Positions 33,901 to 45,473 are shown, numbered from the stretch's first letter. The stretch is 64,000 nucleotides of DNA from Nereocystis luetkeana (GCA_031213475.1 JARUPZ010000003.1:11778580-11842579), one strand, 5' to 3'. The notes: generated by a model not told the origin, from the sequence alone. Program-made: numbers and translations.

Positions 33901-33975
33901 TGGTTTGTGTGGCATATCGTGGGGGCTGAGTCTGACGTGATACCCATTGGTCAGCCATTTTGTTTCGCGGTATAG
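30945..33975 (+). CDS. Three-exon DNA methyltransferase-like gene
   Basis: Exons 30,945-31,331, 32,067-32,197 and 33,609-33,975 join in frame (387+131+367 nt) to 294 codons plus stop. The introns are GT-AG: gtgtgt...ctgtgtcag and gtgagg...tttgtccag. Exon 1 holds a possible zinc-binding module: CYAC (Cys27, Cys30), His45, His68 and CVCTRTDC (Cys82, Cys84, Cys89). Exons 2-3 form a SAM-dependent methyltransferase: motif I VLDICGATGD (143-152), acidic TNDLN (167-171) and motif IV DWIVTNPPY (199-207). 'RLTSLEP' and 'AWFVW' follow, as in phage/bacterial-type amino-methyltransferases (N6-adenine or N4-cytosine). The start could lie upstream, since the frame is open to 30,921 after a possible acceptor AG. 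It lies, same strand, between LTR copies 1 and 2. Substrate and expression are unknown. Confidence 0.72.
33545..33578 (+). repeat. Poly-C / pyrimidine tract
   Basis: A run of about 16 or more C followed by CT-rich sequence. It lies in the second intron about 30-60 nt upstream of the inferred acceptor (33,608), so it could act as a polypyrimidine tract. Its exact length is prone to assembly error. Confidence 0.6.
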
Positions 33976-34338
33976 ACGAGTGCATCGGGGCGTTTTTTCT
34001 TGACGGGACGGGTGCATCGGGGATTGTGCTAGGGATAAGAGTTCTGTATTGCTCGTAAGCACAGTCGTCCGTGCGCGTATCCAAGTTCCACAGTACGGCG
34101 ATAAAGGTAAAGGTGCTGGCGATGAACCTGAAAGTGCTGGTTAATATAACATGCAAATTCTCACTTCTGTTGATCGGGTACGCCACGACAAGAATGCGTA
34201 CCGCTGTTGGTGTCACCACCGCTGTTATTTTTTATGATGACTGACGACGTCATCGCCATCATTTCAGAAACGTATTCTCTCCCGGAAGTCGTGACGTACA
34301 GCAGACACGCCTGAAGCAACGACTCGTCTCTTCTTCAG
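33976..34338. other. Region downstream of the methyltransferase gene
   Basis: No gene recognised. 'gggtgcatcgggg'-like words are repeated just after the stop codon (33,979 and 34,009). Confidence 0.3.
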
Positions 34339-34640
34339 TGTCTGCTTCTCGTCGAAGCGGCGCTAAAACTCCAAGTTATACGACACTCAGTCGTGGATGT
34401 TACACGGAGTCTCAGTTGCCCACGTACCCCAACGCGTCACAAATTCGAAGATTTAACGTCTTCTCCTTTTCAAGCTACATCAAGGATATTGCAAAAGACA
34501 CCGGCTTCGACAGCCTCGTTGAAGTCCTCATCCTCCAGGTAGAAAGAGCTGCGTTGATGTTGGGTCTGCATTCATCGTGTTTGAAGGGGTACACAGCGGA
34601 CGCATTTTGCGATGAGTACATCAATGCTGGCGTTGTCTCA
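34339..34640 (+). CDS. Possible exon of unknown protein
   Basis: Begins after a good acceptor-like sequence (tctcttcttcag, ending 34,338) and stays open for about 100 codons with helix-like, protein-like composition ('FSSYIKDIAKDTGFDSLVEV' and 'VERAALMLGL'). A donor at its end and a following exon (about 34,677-34,832, ending at gtaag) are possible but not resolved. No domain recognised. It could be a separate gene downstream of the methyltransferase. Confidence 0.28.
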
Positions 34641-34889
34641 TTTGTGTGTTTCATGTTCATTTGTGTTTGCTGCAGTAATACGGGAATTTATTTTTCCAAG
34701 CAACAACATTCCGCGAGTAAAGTCACCTGTGTATGCCCAACCCCACGTCACACGTAGTCGTCTGGGTTGGCTTCACGTCGACCACGTTGGTAGACAACAT
34801 CGGCGCACAGAACCAGGTCGGGCGTGACTAAGGTAAGATGTCGTTATCTTCCACATCAACTACTCGGAAATAATAGTGCAGGTCGTACC

Positions 34890-35620
34890 CTCGTGCACAA
34901 CAAAATGCGGTGGTACGAAAAAACGTACAATTCAACACAGTACTAGGGGGCTCGATGTACGTACGAGTGTACTGCTGTACTCCGTTAAAATATACCAGTG
35001 TTATTCGTTTGTGCCTATGTGGGGTTCGTGGATGCCATCCTGCATCGGCGCACAACGTCCTGTGTAAGATAAGTGGTGCTCATCTTATCGGTATGGAAAA
35101 TACTTGCAAACAGTACCACCTCATGGGAGAAAAAATTTTTGAGGTATCACACAACGTTACTCGTACACAAGCTAAGTAAGCAGAACGAGGATCGCAGATA
35201 ATTTACGTACGACTGTACTCCTGTCTTCCGTCAACATATACAGCTGTAGATTCGTTCGCGCAAGCGTCGCATCTGCTGGTGAGGACATAAGCATAAGGAC
35301 AAGACGGAGCAAGCCCAGCCTGGCCTCCTATCAATAACACGTGCCATACCTCGTAGTCAAAGATACTTGGAAATAGTACAGACAGCAGAGAGGAAAAAGT
35401 CACGTATCTGGTACATCTTTCAAGTACAAGTGTGCTACTGTGGATTTGTCTTACTCGTTTCTGCAAGCGACGCATCTGCTCGCTTGACTGGACATACCTA
35501 CGTGCATACCGATACATACGTGCAGCCATCGATGCGCAGCAGCGCCTCTAGAAACGAGAGGATGTGCCATATCTTGTTGATGTACAGTGTGTGATCTTAC
35601 CTGCCAGCAAAGACTACACA
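34890..35620 (+). repeat. Diverged tandem repeats (~230-270 bp)
   Basis: Three successive units share 'tacgtacgastgtactsctgt', 'gcaagcg.cgcatctgct' and 'gccatacctcgt/gccatatcttgt' landmarks in order. They are non-coding; minus-strand ORFs here reflect the repeat. Confidence 0.5.
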
Positions 35621-35929
35621 CAGCAGTGCTTGTATGTGGTTTCTGAGGATATCTAAGAGGCCCCAACTTTGCGCGCTGAACAACTAACTCGATCGATCTA
35701 ACATAACCTAACAACGTGCTCACCTTCACAAGAAAGTCCTCTTCAGCACAACTTCTCGAAGGGGCGCCACGTTCCTGGACTCTAGGCGGAGCTCTGTTCC
35801 GCTCTTGTCTCCTTTGTCCCGTGAGGGTCCGTTCGCCATCGGTTTGTAGTTTATTTGGCGGCATGTTTTGTGAGGGGCTGAAAATCTTGTCGGATAAAAA
35901 ACGCGGTCTAACATAAAATTAATAACACT
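35621..35929. other. No clear gene
   Basis: Part of a minus-strand open frame (35,451-35,864) with a charged, Arg-rich N-terminus. No domain recognised. Confidence 0.25.
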
Positions 35930-36990
35930 GGTATGTATCCACACTATAAATATCAGTACTTTCAATAGAACTGCTGTTCATGGTACTATAAGTCGTACGG
36001 CAAGATCTCGCTGGATTCTTGGGCCCACCATTCCTCGTGCTTTCACAAGAGTGGATACCTTTACCTTTGTCCCTACACATATACTGTATTAGTGTCCCTT
36101 ATTACCTCAGCAACGTAGCACACCACTACTTGTAGTGTCCTGGCATGAAGTACTGTTGTGAAGCCGTTCAGCTGTGCGTGGCAAGGCCGGTTATTATTGG
36201 GGTGAAAGCACTTTATGAAAGCTACGTTGAAACTTTGCACTATATACGACAACTGTTATATGTCATCACATGAAATAGCTGGTGTTCTGGTCTTCTGTTA
36301 ATAGTACCCGATACGTGAGAATATTACTTGTTTTACCTGGTTTTATGGTATTCTTACTCGGTACGTTGTCATTTCACTGGCTTTCCCCCCTATGGTCTTC
36401 TGACCCCGTACGTTGCCGTAGGAAACAGCGCTACTCATTCTTAATAGTTCTTCCGCACATCACGAGCGTCTGTCAATTCTAAGAAAACAGAACGGACAAC
36501 CCAGTACTGATGTAGGTAGTGGGGTATAAAGAAATGTGTTCATGGGGTCTCAATACTACTGCTGTACTTACTGCATACATACATGTGTACTGCTGTACGT
36601 AACAACGTACTGGTTTGTAGCATATCCGTGGCGTAGTTTGTGACCACAGCAAATCTGTGTTTAAGATTAGAGAATCAGCACGGACACTGATTGTGCTGGA
36701 TGGCGACGGGTAGGAATAACGATTTAATGTGAAACACACACAGGATTAGCCCCTGTCAATTATTATATGAAATCAGAACGGATAATCCAGTACTGATGTA
36801 GTTGGGCATGAAGACATTTGTTCACGGGGTACCAATACTATGGTGCTTGCTGCATATATATACTGTACGCAACAATGTACTGGCATCTCCGTGGCGTAGT
36901 TTGTGACCACACAAAATCTATCTCTCTGGCATAAAATTATCGGCACGGACACCGGTTGTGCTGGATGTCGATGGGTAGGAAAAACATTTC
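35930..36990 (+). repeat. Internal repeat block R7, copy 1
   Basis: Homologous in order to 40,868-41,760. Shared landmarks are 'gtcgtacggcaagatctc', 'ctttcacaagagtgga', 'tggcatgaagtactgttgtgaag', 'ccgttcagctgtgc' and 'cagtactgatgtag'. A ~170-bp sub-block is itself tandemly duplicated at 36,480-36,660 and 36,770-36,925. Contains two TACTGCTGTA motifs. Non-coding. Confidence 0.75.
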
Positions 36991-37789
36991 AAGGTGAGGA
37001 ACACGCACACAAGACTCGTAAAGAGCACAAGCAGTGCACACACGGTCGCATTACCTTATTCATCCCGACTGCTGTATTATGTCTTCTCTTCATCATTCAC
37101 ATACTACAGTAAAATACCAGGTATAGTATCTTCAGCACACAAGGCTGGTATCACATCACACAGCCCCAGTCTACTATTAGCAGATACCTGGTACGCCGTA
37201 TACTTGTAATCCCCTCGTACTCGTACGCTGCGGAAGTATGGAATGAGATATTTACTGATGTGCATGAGCTACGATACTGCAGTCCTTAGTAGTCTATGAT
37301 TGAAGATTCGGATAAAAACATTGTTACCTGCAGTCGATTACATGAAATAATGTCAACAGCACAGAAACACAAATATCAGATCTAATAGGGTCCCAGAGAT
37401 GGTTTCGTTGGTTTTGATCATGGTTAGCATTGGTTCCTATTCCTTTCATCAAAAGGCCCCCTGTGGTCTTGTGTATCGCCTCTGTTTTCGGCGTTAAAGT
37501 TGGAGCTCGAATCTCACGATGGGTGAGGCGGTGATTTCCGCAATACATACACTAAAATGTTCAAATCAACTGTTTGAGACCGCCTGACGAGAGTATATAG
37601 GTGCAACGAAGGACTGAACTCTTCTCGCAAAATCAATGCAAGGCACAGACGGCATGCTGGGATGGGATCAAAGAGCCTGCTTTGTGACCCCGCATGTTTA
37701 TACGTAAGAAGGATAGAGAAGAAAGGGCGAAGAGAACAAATGGGATGGGAAAAAATAATATGCCTGTATCGTACATACATAACTACGAA
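36991..37789. other. Non-coding
   Basis: Two TACCWGGTA sites (37,115 and 37,185). The longer minus-strand ORF (37,514-37,903) overlaps repeat R6 and has no domain. Confidence 0.3.
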
Positions 37790-38053
37790 GTAATAACGCC
37801 AAAAGAGTTGTAAAAATGCTAAATTGCATGACTGATGTTGGAAATAAATGTTGTCATCATAGTGTAATCCAGGTGACCATAACTCTGATCGCAACGATGG
37901 CACAATAACAGTGACAGTTGAATGGGAGGCAAGTCAGACCTAGAGCCCAGCTACGATAGTGGTATAGTTCGACACGGCTAAGCATATATCACGACCGACC
38001 AGGCTCCTAAACCCAACATCAGTAGGATACAGACCATAGTGTTTTGCTAAACG
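37790..38053 (-). repeat. Dispersed repeat R6, copy 2
   Basis: Inverse complement of 6640-6900. It ends abruptly where the shared 3' internal segment of the LTR element begins. Confidence 0.75.
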
Positions 38054-40306
38054 TTTTCGTGATAATACCTAGGCTTTGGGGATTGTTCACACAGATTCAG
38101 TTAATATACAGATACTTGTACGTCTCATAAGACGTGCATGAGGATTATACCAGGTATGATAACGTTTAAATGCCCAGATGTCCAAAGGGACGAGTGCGTG
38201 TGCAAGTAAGTTGCTGCACCACCCACAGGTACACATTTGTGAGACCCATGGCCGAGATGAAACGTGATAAGCTTAGGTATGATCTGCGCAACCTAACGGG
38301 ATACCCTGCTATTTGACGCTCCTAGTATGGTGGCCCAGTGTTGAAGGAACAAATCGAGAGGTATGATTAGAATGCCAATAGGCGGTAGGCAGTTTACGTT
38401 CTGGGGGGGTGTTCGTCACCACCTTTCTACATCTACCTCCACAAACTCCGTTATGCAAGGGGTACGATCAGGGAGTGGTTGTGGATGAATGACGCTTGAG
38501 GACTCATGATTTGTTTGAGCACGAAAATGTCACATCAGTGGACACTGTTCATGCTTGGGGGGTGGCGTAAACGTCAGTACCTTGAAACGACATACTTACT
38601 CGGAATCAAATAATTACCCTGGCTAGTGAGCCATCCCACAGTAGGGGTGCACCAGACGTTCCTGAGCCCCTCACAGTAGCTCAATATCTCAACAGATACA
38701 ATACTTGGAAGCTACTTAGAAGTGGCCGTGAGTCGAAGTGGCGTGAACGCCAGTACATTCAAACGAAGTAGTCACTCAGGAGCGGAAAATAACTTTGGCT
38801 AGTGCATGAAAGTTGAAATACTCGAAGGATACCAAGTAGAACTCTACATCAGGAGGAGGGAGTAGAAATTCGAACGATGTAGCCACTCGGAATCGAATAA
38901 TAACTTTGTCTAGTGCATGAAAGACGAAACACTCGAAGAATACCAAGTACAACTCTACATCAGGAGGAGGAAGTAGCAAGAGGACACATCATGAACTTCC
39001 TACAGCACGTCCGTGACGAACACATACGTGAAACCAGCTCCACATTCGCAAGAAGTACCTACTCTCATTGCAGAGAAGTTTGAGATAATTGCCAAAAGGT
39101 AGGCATACGTCATATATACCCCGTATTACGCACGATCGAGGTTAATCGACAAGGCAGAACGTGATAATCCGTATCAAGAGACTAACAGACATCCGGACAT
39201 ACTTCAGAGTGGCAGATTAATGTTGATATACGCAGAACCTGTTGGTGAAGGAAGGTACAGTGATAAACGTCTGGCGAAGGTGAGTGAATGGTGGCATCGT
39301 CGACACAGTCCACTGCGCAGGTTGAAACGTCGGCCAAGAGTACGTGAAGTTTTGCAGTATCGACAGTCCAGTACGCAAGTATATTTGGGGTACCAAGCGG
39401 TGGGCCGTCACTACAAGTTAGACTATCAAGCACGCAGATATATAGAGAGGGGCAACGTGGATAATCACCGCAGTGTTTGGGTAGTGTGGCCACGTATAGC
39501 CCCACGATTATGGACTGGCAGAACTCTGTATTGTTTCAGTTAAAGGTGAGGTGGTATGGTAGGACGATGGTAGCTTACAGTTAAATTAATGCCGGCGAAG
39601 CAGAAGATGCCGGGGCCGAAACAGTAAACGTGAAGATTATTGTCAAAATGCAGATGGAGGCCTTCAAGAGGGGCCCCCCACCTCAGATGCAGGTGAACCC
39701 CCTCCTCACTCAGATGCAGATGAGGAAGGAAGAAAAACATATTTTTCACAGGTGGGGACATGCTCCGAGCGTGTTATACAGATGGGGTGCTGGGAGCTAC
39801 AAGTCGTGAAGAATGTACGGGGGTCAGGTCCGCCGCTCTTCTCAACAGCGTCTACGATCAGCACCGCGGGAAGGAGAGGCTCGGCAACATCAGGCCGACG
39901 GTGATGGACGGAGGAATGCCGAAGAACATCTGGACGAAGGTCAGGTCCGAAACTTCTTACCGTCCAAGGGCAATACCACGGAAAGGAGAGGCGCTGCAGC
40001 ATCGGGCCGTCGGCGATGGATGGGACGAGGAATGCTGAAGAACTTCTGGACGAAGGTCAAGATCGCCGCTCTTCTCACCACCGTCTGGAGGCGACACTGA
40101 GGAAGGAGAGGAGCAGCAACATCGAGCCGACGGCGGGGTGCGGAGATGGAAGGCGCACGCTCTGCAGCAGTTCATGATCGTAATGCCCGCTGGGGGGGTG
40201 CTAGAAACGTTGGGCCGACCGAGGAGGAAAGCGCACGCGCTGTCGCCGGGCAAGTACTGGGATGCCCGCTTTGAGCCGATGATCGTCATGCGTCGGGCAG
40301 GGTGGG
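38054..40306 (+). repeat. LTR-element 3' internal segment (block A)
   Basis: About 2.25 kb homologous to 54,727-57,118 and joined to an LTR at the same base in both. It holds a 'cgtaaacg.cagtacctt.aaacga' direct repeat region (38,560-38,990), one copy of a 130-bp unit (39,290-39,420) that is doubled in block B, and ~105-bp repeats with 'cttctggacgaaggtca' (39,880-40,130). No gag or pol domain is visible. It ends in the purine-rich 'gcagggtggg', a likely polypurine tract. Confidence 0.8.
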
Positions 40307-40867
40307 TGTTACAGCGAGTGGCGCCAGGGTAGGAGGTTCATAACACTGCGACTGTCGTGACCAGCGCTGTGGGGAGGATAATACGGCGCGAGACAACTGT
40401 CCTGATCAGTATCACGCGTCGGGTCTATTTGATAGGCAGAGGGCAAGCTTTGGTTAGCATCCTCTGGGCGGATCGTATAGGGGCAGGGAGGATCCCCCGA
40501 GTGGGAACGCCTTCAGTTCCGTGTAAAGAACCAGTAACGAGGTCACGGAACAGCCCGGAGTTTACTAAACACCACCAAGTGGAGAAAGAAAGTCAAAGAC
40601 AAGTGATCTGTGATACCTGTCCTATCGATCCCCAGCCCCTTGGGCCCTTCCTTGCCCGTCGTGCCCGTCATCGTGTCTGTGGTTCCTGTTCCATTGCTCA
40701 CCCTGGCTGCTTGCAACTACTGCATTGCATCGATCCACTCTCTGCGTGACGCGATCATTACTGCACGAGGGCACTTCTCGAAGTCCCCACCAGCAGGTCA
40801 GTCAGCCTCAGAGATCTAACGAGCGCGGGTCTTTTTTAGAGTCCGAGAGCTGTACCCTGCTGTAACA
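40307..40867 (+). mobile_element. LTR family L, copy 2 (3'-type LTR)
   Basis: 561 bp, TGTTACAG...CTGTAACA, very similar to copies 1 and 3. The preceding purine-rich tract (about 40,297-40,306) marks it as a 3' LTR. The right flank (atatacgg) does not duplicate the left flank of copy 1 (gaatg). Confidence 0.85.
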
Positions 40868-41760
40868 ATATACGGTATTCATACTACCCTCAATATAACT
40901 GTCTAAGGTACTGAAGGTCGTACGTCAAGATCTCTCTAGATCTTTGGGCCTGTCATTCCTCTTGCTTTCACAAGAGTGGAGATCCATGACTTTGGCCCTA
41001 CACGTCCCTACACACGTACATGTATCTACAGTGTATACGGTATTCATACTACTCTCAAAATAACTGTCTAAGGTACTGAAGGTCGTAAGTCAAGATCTCT
41101 CTAGATCTTTGGGCCTGCCATTCCTCTGCCTTCACAAGAGTGGAGATCTATGTATTCGGCCCTACACGTCCCTACACATGTACGGTATTACCCGGTAGTG
41201 TCCCTTACTATCGTAGCAAAGGATTCCACTGGTATCAGTAGTGGCCCGGCATGAAGTACTCTTGTGAAGCCGTTCAGCTGTGCAGTGTAGAGCAGGTTAT
41301 TATTCGGGTGTAAGCACCGTACGAAAGCTACCTTGAAACATTATTATTCGGGTGAAGGCACCACATGAAAGCTAGGTTTCAACAAGTGATAAACACAAAC
41401 GATACTCATAGCTGGTTGTTCTGGTCTTCTCGTACCCCATACGTTGTATTTGCACTTGTTTCACCCGTTATGGTCTTCTAACCTGATACATTGGCCTTCC
41501 ACTTGCTTTCCCCGCTATGGCATTTTGACCCGTTACGTTGCCATAGGAAACAACCTTACTCATTAGCTTTTCTGCGCACATGATTAGCGCCTGTCAAGTA
41601 TTATAGAAAATCAGAACGGGTAACCCAGCACTGATGTAGTTGGGTATAAAGACATGTGTTCATGGGATCTCAATACTACCGTGCTTACTGCATACATATA
41701 CAGTTGTACGTAACAATGTACCTGGTACTGGGCTGCAGCATCTTTGTGGCGTAGTGGCTC
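40868..41760 (+). repeat. Internal repeat block R7, copy 2
   Basis: Homologous to 35,930-36,925, starting just outside LTR copy 2. The first ~130 bp are locally duplicated ('aactgtctaaggtactgaaggtcgta' in part at about 40,898 and 41,060). Non-coding. Confidence 0.75.
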
Positions 41761-41939
41761 TGTATTGTTTTGCGTTAAATCCGCAGATCCTGCCGTGGGG
41801 TTTGCCTCCGGTTATCCTTCCGCTGTCAATAAGCGTCTGAAGCCCCTAGCTGATGGTCAAATTTTGTATTGGGCTTGTCTCGTGTGAAAGCGCGAGCGAA
41901 GCGTAGCTCACAAGAACCTAGCACCACCCTGGTGACGTA

Positions 41940-42261
41940 GGCGCTGTCGGCCCGCCGACCTCTGGCGATAATTAATGTTTCTGCTGATGCTCCGGTGATG
42001 CCAGATCACATTGATTCACCGACCCCATATGATGCTCTTGATCTAGCTAATGCTCCGTTGATGGCAGATAATGTTGATACAGTGATCTTAGGCGCTCCAA
42101 TATACCATGGCGATCCAGCGATCCCGGGCGCTGATGCCGCAATGATCCCATATGCCGATGCTCCGATGATCTCAAGTCCTGATTTTTTTATGTGCAAGGG
42201 TGTGCCAAAGTACACACCTAAACGACACAAACTAATTCCGCTGCATCTCGCAGTTCAGTGA
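41940..42261 (+). CDS. Repetitive Asp/Ala/Pro ORF
   Basis: The open frame includes degenerate repeats of 'ADAPVMPD', 'ANAPLMAD', 'GADAAMIPYADAPMISS' type, so the DNA is a coding-frame minisatellite with 'gatgctccgatgat' cores. A basic tail (YTPKRHKLIP) follows, then stop. The frame is open upstream to at least 41,940. Whether it is translated is unknown. Confidence 0.3.
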
Positions 42262-42412
42262 ATATCCTTGTAACGTTAAACGAATACAGTAATTGCGCAT
42301 CGCAACGCGGACCGGGGCGGCCTATACAAGGTGTTTGTGTTGACGGTGCTCCGTGAGTTTGGTGTGCGGGGCTGCTCTCAACTCTCAACATATATATGTA
42401 CTAGGGAATATT

Positions 42413-43080
42413 AAAAGGCCCTCCCGCCCCCACGGCGGTCGGGCTAGATTCCTGTAGATAATATAGGAGCTATGATAGGTTAGCCAATACCTATATAGGT
42501 AGGACATTAATTGTGGCCCCGTGCTTGAAATTTACTGAAAACCACTTTGTAAATCACTCTATGTAGGACCTCAACCGGCGCTAAAAATATGAATTGTGCA
42601 AGATTTATTTTGATGTGCTAGCTCTCTCTCTCGAATCTCACACTGAAACTTTATTAGGTGTTGGTTGTAGCAGCACGATGCAATAGAATCTGCCGGTAAT
42701 ACGATAAACGCACGGCAGAGAGACCAGACTCGGAGTATCGGTTGTTTCCGTATCAAGCTAATTTCGTACTCTGAATGCTGAGACTATTAGGGTGATTACG
42801 GCCTCAACATTGCGAGTGACTGGGAATGTAAGCAGCACTTAACTTCAAACCTCAAAATACTGCCTGAGTGTTGCTAGTACGTGCGAGTGTGAGTAGTACT
42901 AAATATCCAACCGCCACGAGTGCAAGGAGTGCCTGCAGGGTTGGACACCGAAATATCCGAATGAACGGTCGTCAATATTGTAACTTTAATCGAGAGGATG
43001 AGGTGTGTTAAATCGAGGTGTCAGAGCAGAGATCAGACGACCGTGCTGGTAGGATAATGAAATGATAACGATCGATTGTC
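42413..43080 (+). repeat. Repeat R4, copy C
   Basis: Begins with the GC-rich 'ggccctcccgcccccacggcgg' (first 20 bases given in part) and follows copies A and B to 'aatcgagaggatgaggtgtg...gataatgaaatgataacga', then diverges. It ends before the MITE site. Confidence 0.85.
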
Positions 43081-43316
43081 TTGTGTACCCCGACCTTCGC
43101 GTGACGATCTGTTGTTTCAGTGTACGAAATGGTACAAGCATTATCGTCTCGTCGACCCTGGTAGCATCCAGGGGAGTCATCGGCCAGTAGTCAATCGCAA
43201 GGGAAATAAAGGAAAACGCACGACCAGTTCACGCAGCTTGCAAAGTTGAGTATCGATCGATCTGCCGATGGGTTGAACTCACAGCTGACGTATTCTCTTT
43301 TAGTTTTTTATTAAAA
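43081..43316. other. Spacer between R4 copy C and family X copy C
   Basis: Shares 'acgcagcttgc...gaactcacagctg' with about 9351-9396. No gene. Confidence 0.4.
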
Positions 43317-44650
43317 CACATACATGCTTGGTAATGATGCAGAGTGGGGAGGGAGGAGAAGAGCTCCCTCTACGCGACCACCCCGGATTTAGTATACTCG
43401 GAGTATCAAGTATAGTATCGAGAAATCGAACGCTTTCGAGCCGCGAGCAATGTCGGTACAGCCCCCAAAAACCATCAAACCGGCTGCTGCACAGGTAATA
43501 GAGGCGAGTTTTAACGTCGTGAAAAGCTGTTTTGGATCATCGTGATTCTTACTGATATTAAAGTAGTAGTGGAGCTCGAGCAGGGTGCCAACAACAGCAT
43601 CATACGAAGGCGAAACAACAGAAGGAGGAGCAGAGCGTCAAGCAGAGTGGCAAACATCGACGGGGACCTAACGAAGCCGGCACGAGCGAACGTGAACCGA
43701 CGGAGGATGATAAACGAACCGCGCATACGCGTCATACATCCGCTCCTGCTATTATAGTAGAGCCAACGTCTTTCGCACCGTGTAGGCCGTATGTGTTGTC
43801 TCACCACATTTTCTGCAGGCAGGCTTCTCCCTTCCGCGGCTGCTGTATGCAGTTGTGCTGTCTTTGCTCGGGGCAACGCCTTCGCGCCGAAACTCATCAT
43901 CATCACCACGGGTCACCAACAACGCGGTGTAGGGAGCGTCGCTCCTCATCCTCTCTATACCGGAGGCGAAGTCGGTTCGGTTAAATATTTAAAGTTGCGG
44001 CGGGTTTTCTAACCGTAACACCGTAACCTGTAACGGTAAAGTACGATCTCGACCATCAACGCGGCGGGACAAACAGATACCTGGTACCTTCTCGTGTCAA
44101 GCTGCATGATTGTTTGAGTACAGCAGTGTGCTGCGGTAGAAGGAGATAGGGAGGATGATTTGGAAATTGGGTGCTGTTGCAGAGCTTATAGAGGAAGGTA
44201 CTGCTTCGTTGTCTGCAGTAGTAGTAGTCCACAGCGCGGCGTATGTAGTGTACAAACGACGACAGAGAGGGTTGCGTGAACCCCTCGGGAGCTCGAAATA
44301 CTTCTATTTCGATGGGCGTCGGGTGAAGCGGAGGTAGATGACAAGGACCGGTTGTTCAAAGCGCAGGAGGGCAGGAACATATGCGTGTTTCGAAGATGTC
44401 ATCGCAAAGGACAAGATCTTGGAACGTTGCACAAAGGCAGCTTGCTAAAGGTGATTTCAGAGTATGTGAGATAATCATTTCGTTTTACATTTTGTTTTAC
44501 GTTGGTGCATGAAGGGAGCTCAAAAAAGTTGTGACTACGTGAGGTGTATACCTGGTATTTTTAAAACAACTTGGTATTAGAGAGGTATCAGATACGTAAT
44601 ACTAAAAATTGGGCATCTCGCTGGCTATATATCATTAATAGATACGTCAT
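43317..44650 (+). repeat. Family X, copy C (5'-truncated)
   Basis: Aligns with the right arm 14,305-15,631 in the same orientation, with moderate divergence and small indels. R4 lies next to it, as it also does in the inverted-repeat locus. TACCWGGTA sites at 44,078 and 44,549. Confidence 0.85.
43752..43949 (-). CDS. Family X small ORF (copy 3) with Cys pair
   Basis: Shares 'PYTALLVTRGDDDEFRREG' with the other copies and continues to 'PACRKCGETTHT', a C-x2-C-G...H pattern like the first part of a retroviral-type zinc knuckle. The last Cys is missing. The product is unknown. Confidence 0.45.
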   Translation of the reverse strand: MRSDAPYTALLVTRGDDDEFRREGVAPSKDSTTAYSSRGREKPACRKCGETTHTAYTVRKTLALL

Positions 44651-44802
44651 GTCGTGTGTGACATTCGTCGGTGTGGTACGGAAGCAACGTCTACGCTGGG
44701 GCTACGATAAAACCCAGCATTTCTTCAAATTGACAAAACTTGATACTCTTCAAATTGACAAAGCTTGATACTCCTACATAGTCGTTCATTCCTTTACATG
44801 TA

Positions 44803-45073
44803 GCCGGCGTCCCTGGTGGTTTTGTAGGTGGTCTGTGTAATTAATGTAATTAATCAGACCAATTTCGTGGGTTCAATCAAGTCTCACCGAGGGCCACATT
44901 CGATGAAAATCGGGCGAACAGTAGGAATGCTGAATGAATGAAGCCTATGCGCGACAAAAAATGACACCTGTGACCACGGCTTGTCGAGAAAAAGACCGCT
45001 GAGGGTAAAGCCTCCTATGAGTTGAGCTGGAAAGTAAAAGTGTCGATCGATATAAAATAAATAAAAAACAGTG
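44803..45073 (+). mobile_element. tRNA-derived SINE, family S1, copy 2
   Basis: The head 'gccggcgtccctggtgg' and box-B-like 'gggttcaatcaagtc' (with a 4-bp insertion) match the copy at 22,414. The body 'gaccacggcttgtc', 'gagggtaaagcctcctatgag' and A-rich tail also match. The pol III boxes are degraded, so this copy is probably inactive. Confidence 0.78.
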
Positions 45074-45473
45074 AGAGTGATTGAGCTCGCCGTCGCATCA
45101 AAGCTTTATGATAGTGGACATCAGCCACCGCTGCTGATGAGCCTCGTCTTACCTCGTCAGCAGCAGCAGGAGCGGTGTAGTTTGAGGTCGTGGTGACTCA
45201 TGGAGAGCTCACCACGGTTTCTCCGGGGAGGTTGGTGGTGGGGGGGGGGGACTGTCGCCGGAGCGTGGTATACGAGCGTTGCTCGAAGCGCACATATGGT
45301 ACAAGGCGCGCTACGGTTTCACCTATGCGGCAGGATTCTGAGCACTGGCTCACTCATCGACGAGTCTCGGTCCGTGTCTGTTCGCAGAAAAAAGACGAAT
45401 GAAGCTTTTTGTCACTACTTCCAAGTCAAAAGTATTTTTCAGCCGGGTGAAAGGGAAATGAAAAACAATACTC
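45074..45473. other. No recognised gene
   Basis: Overlapping plus-strand ORFs in two frames (45,190-45,499) with a run of G at about 45,241. No domain recognised. Confidence 0.3.
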
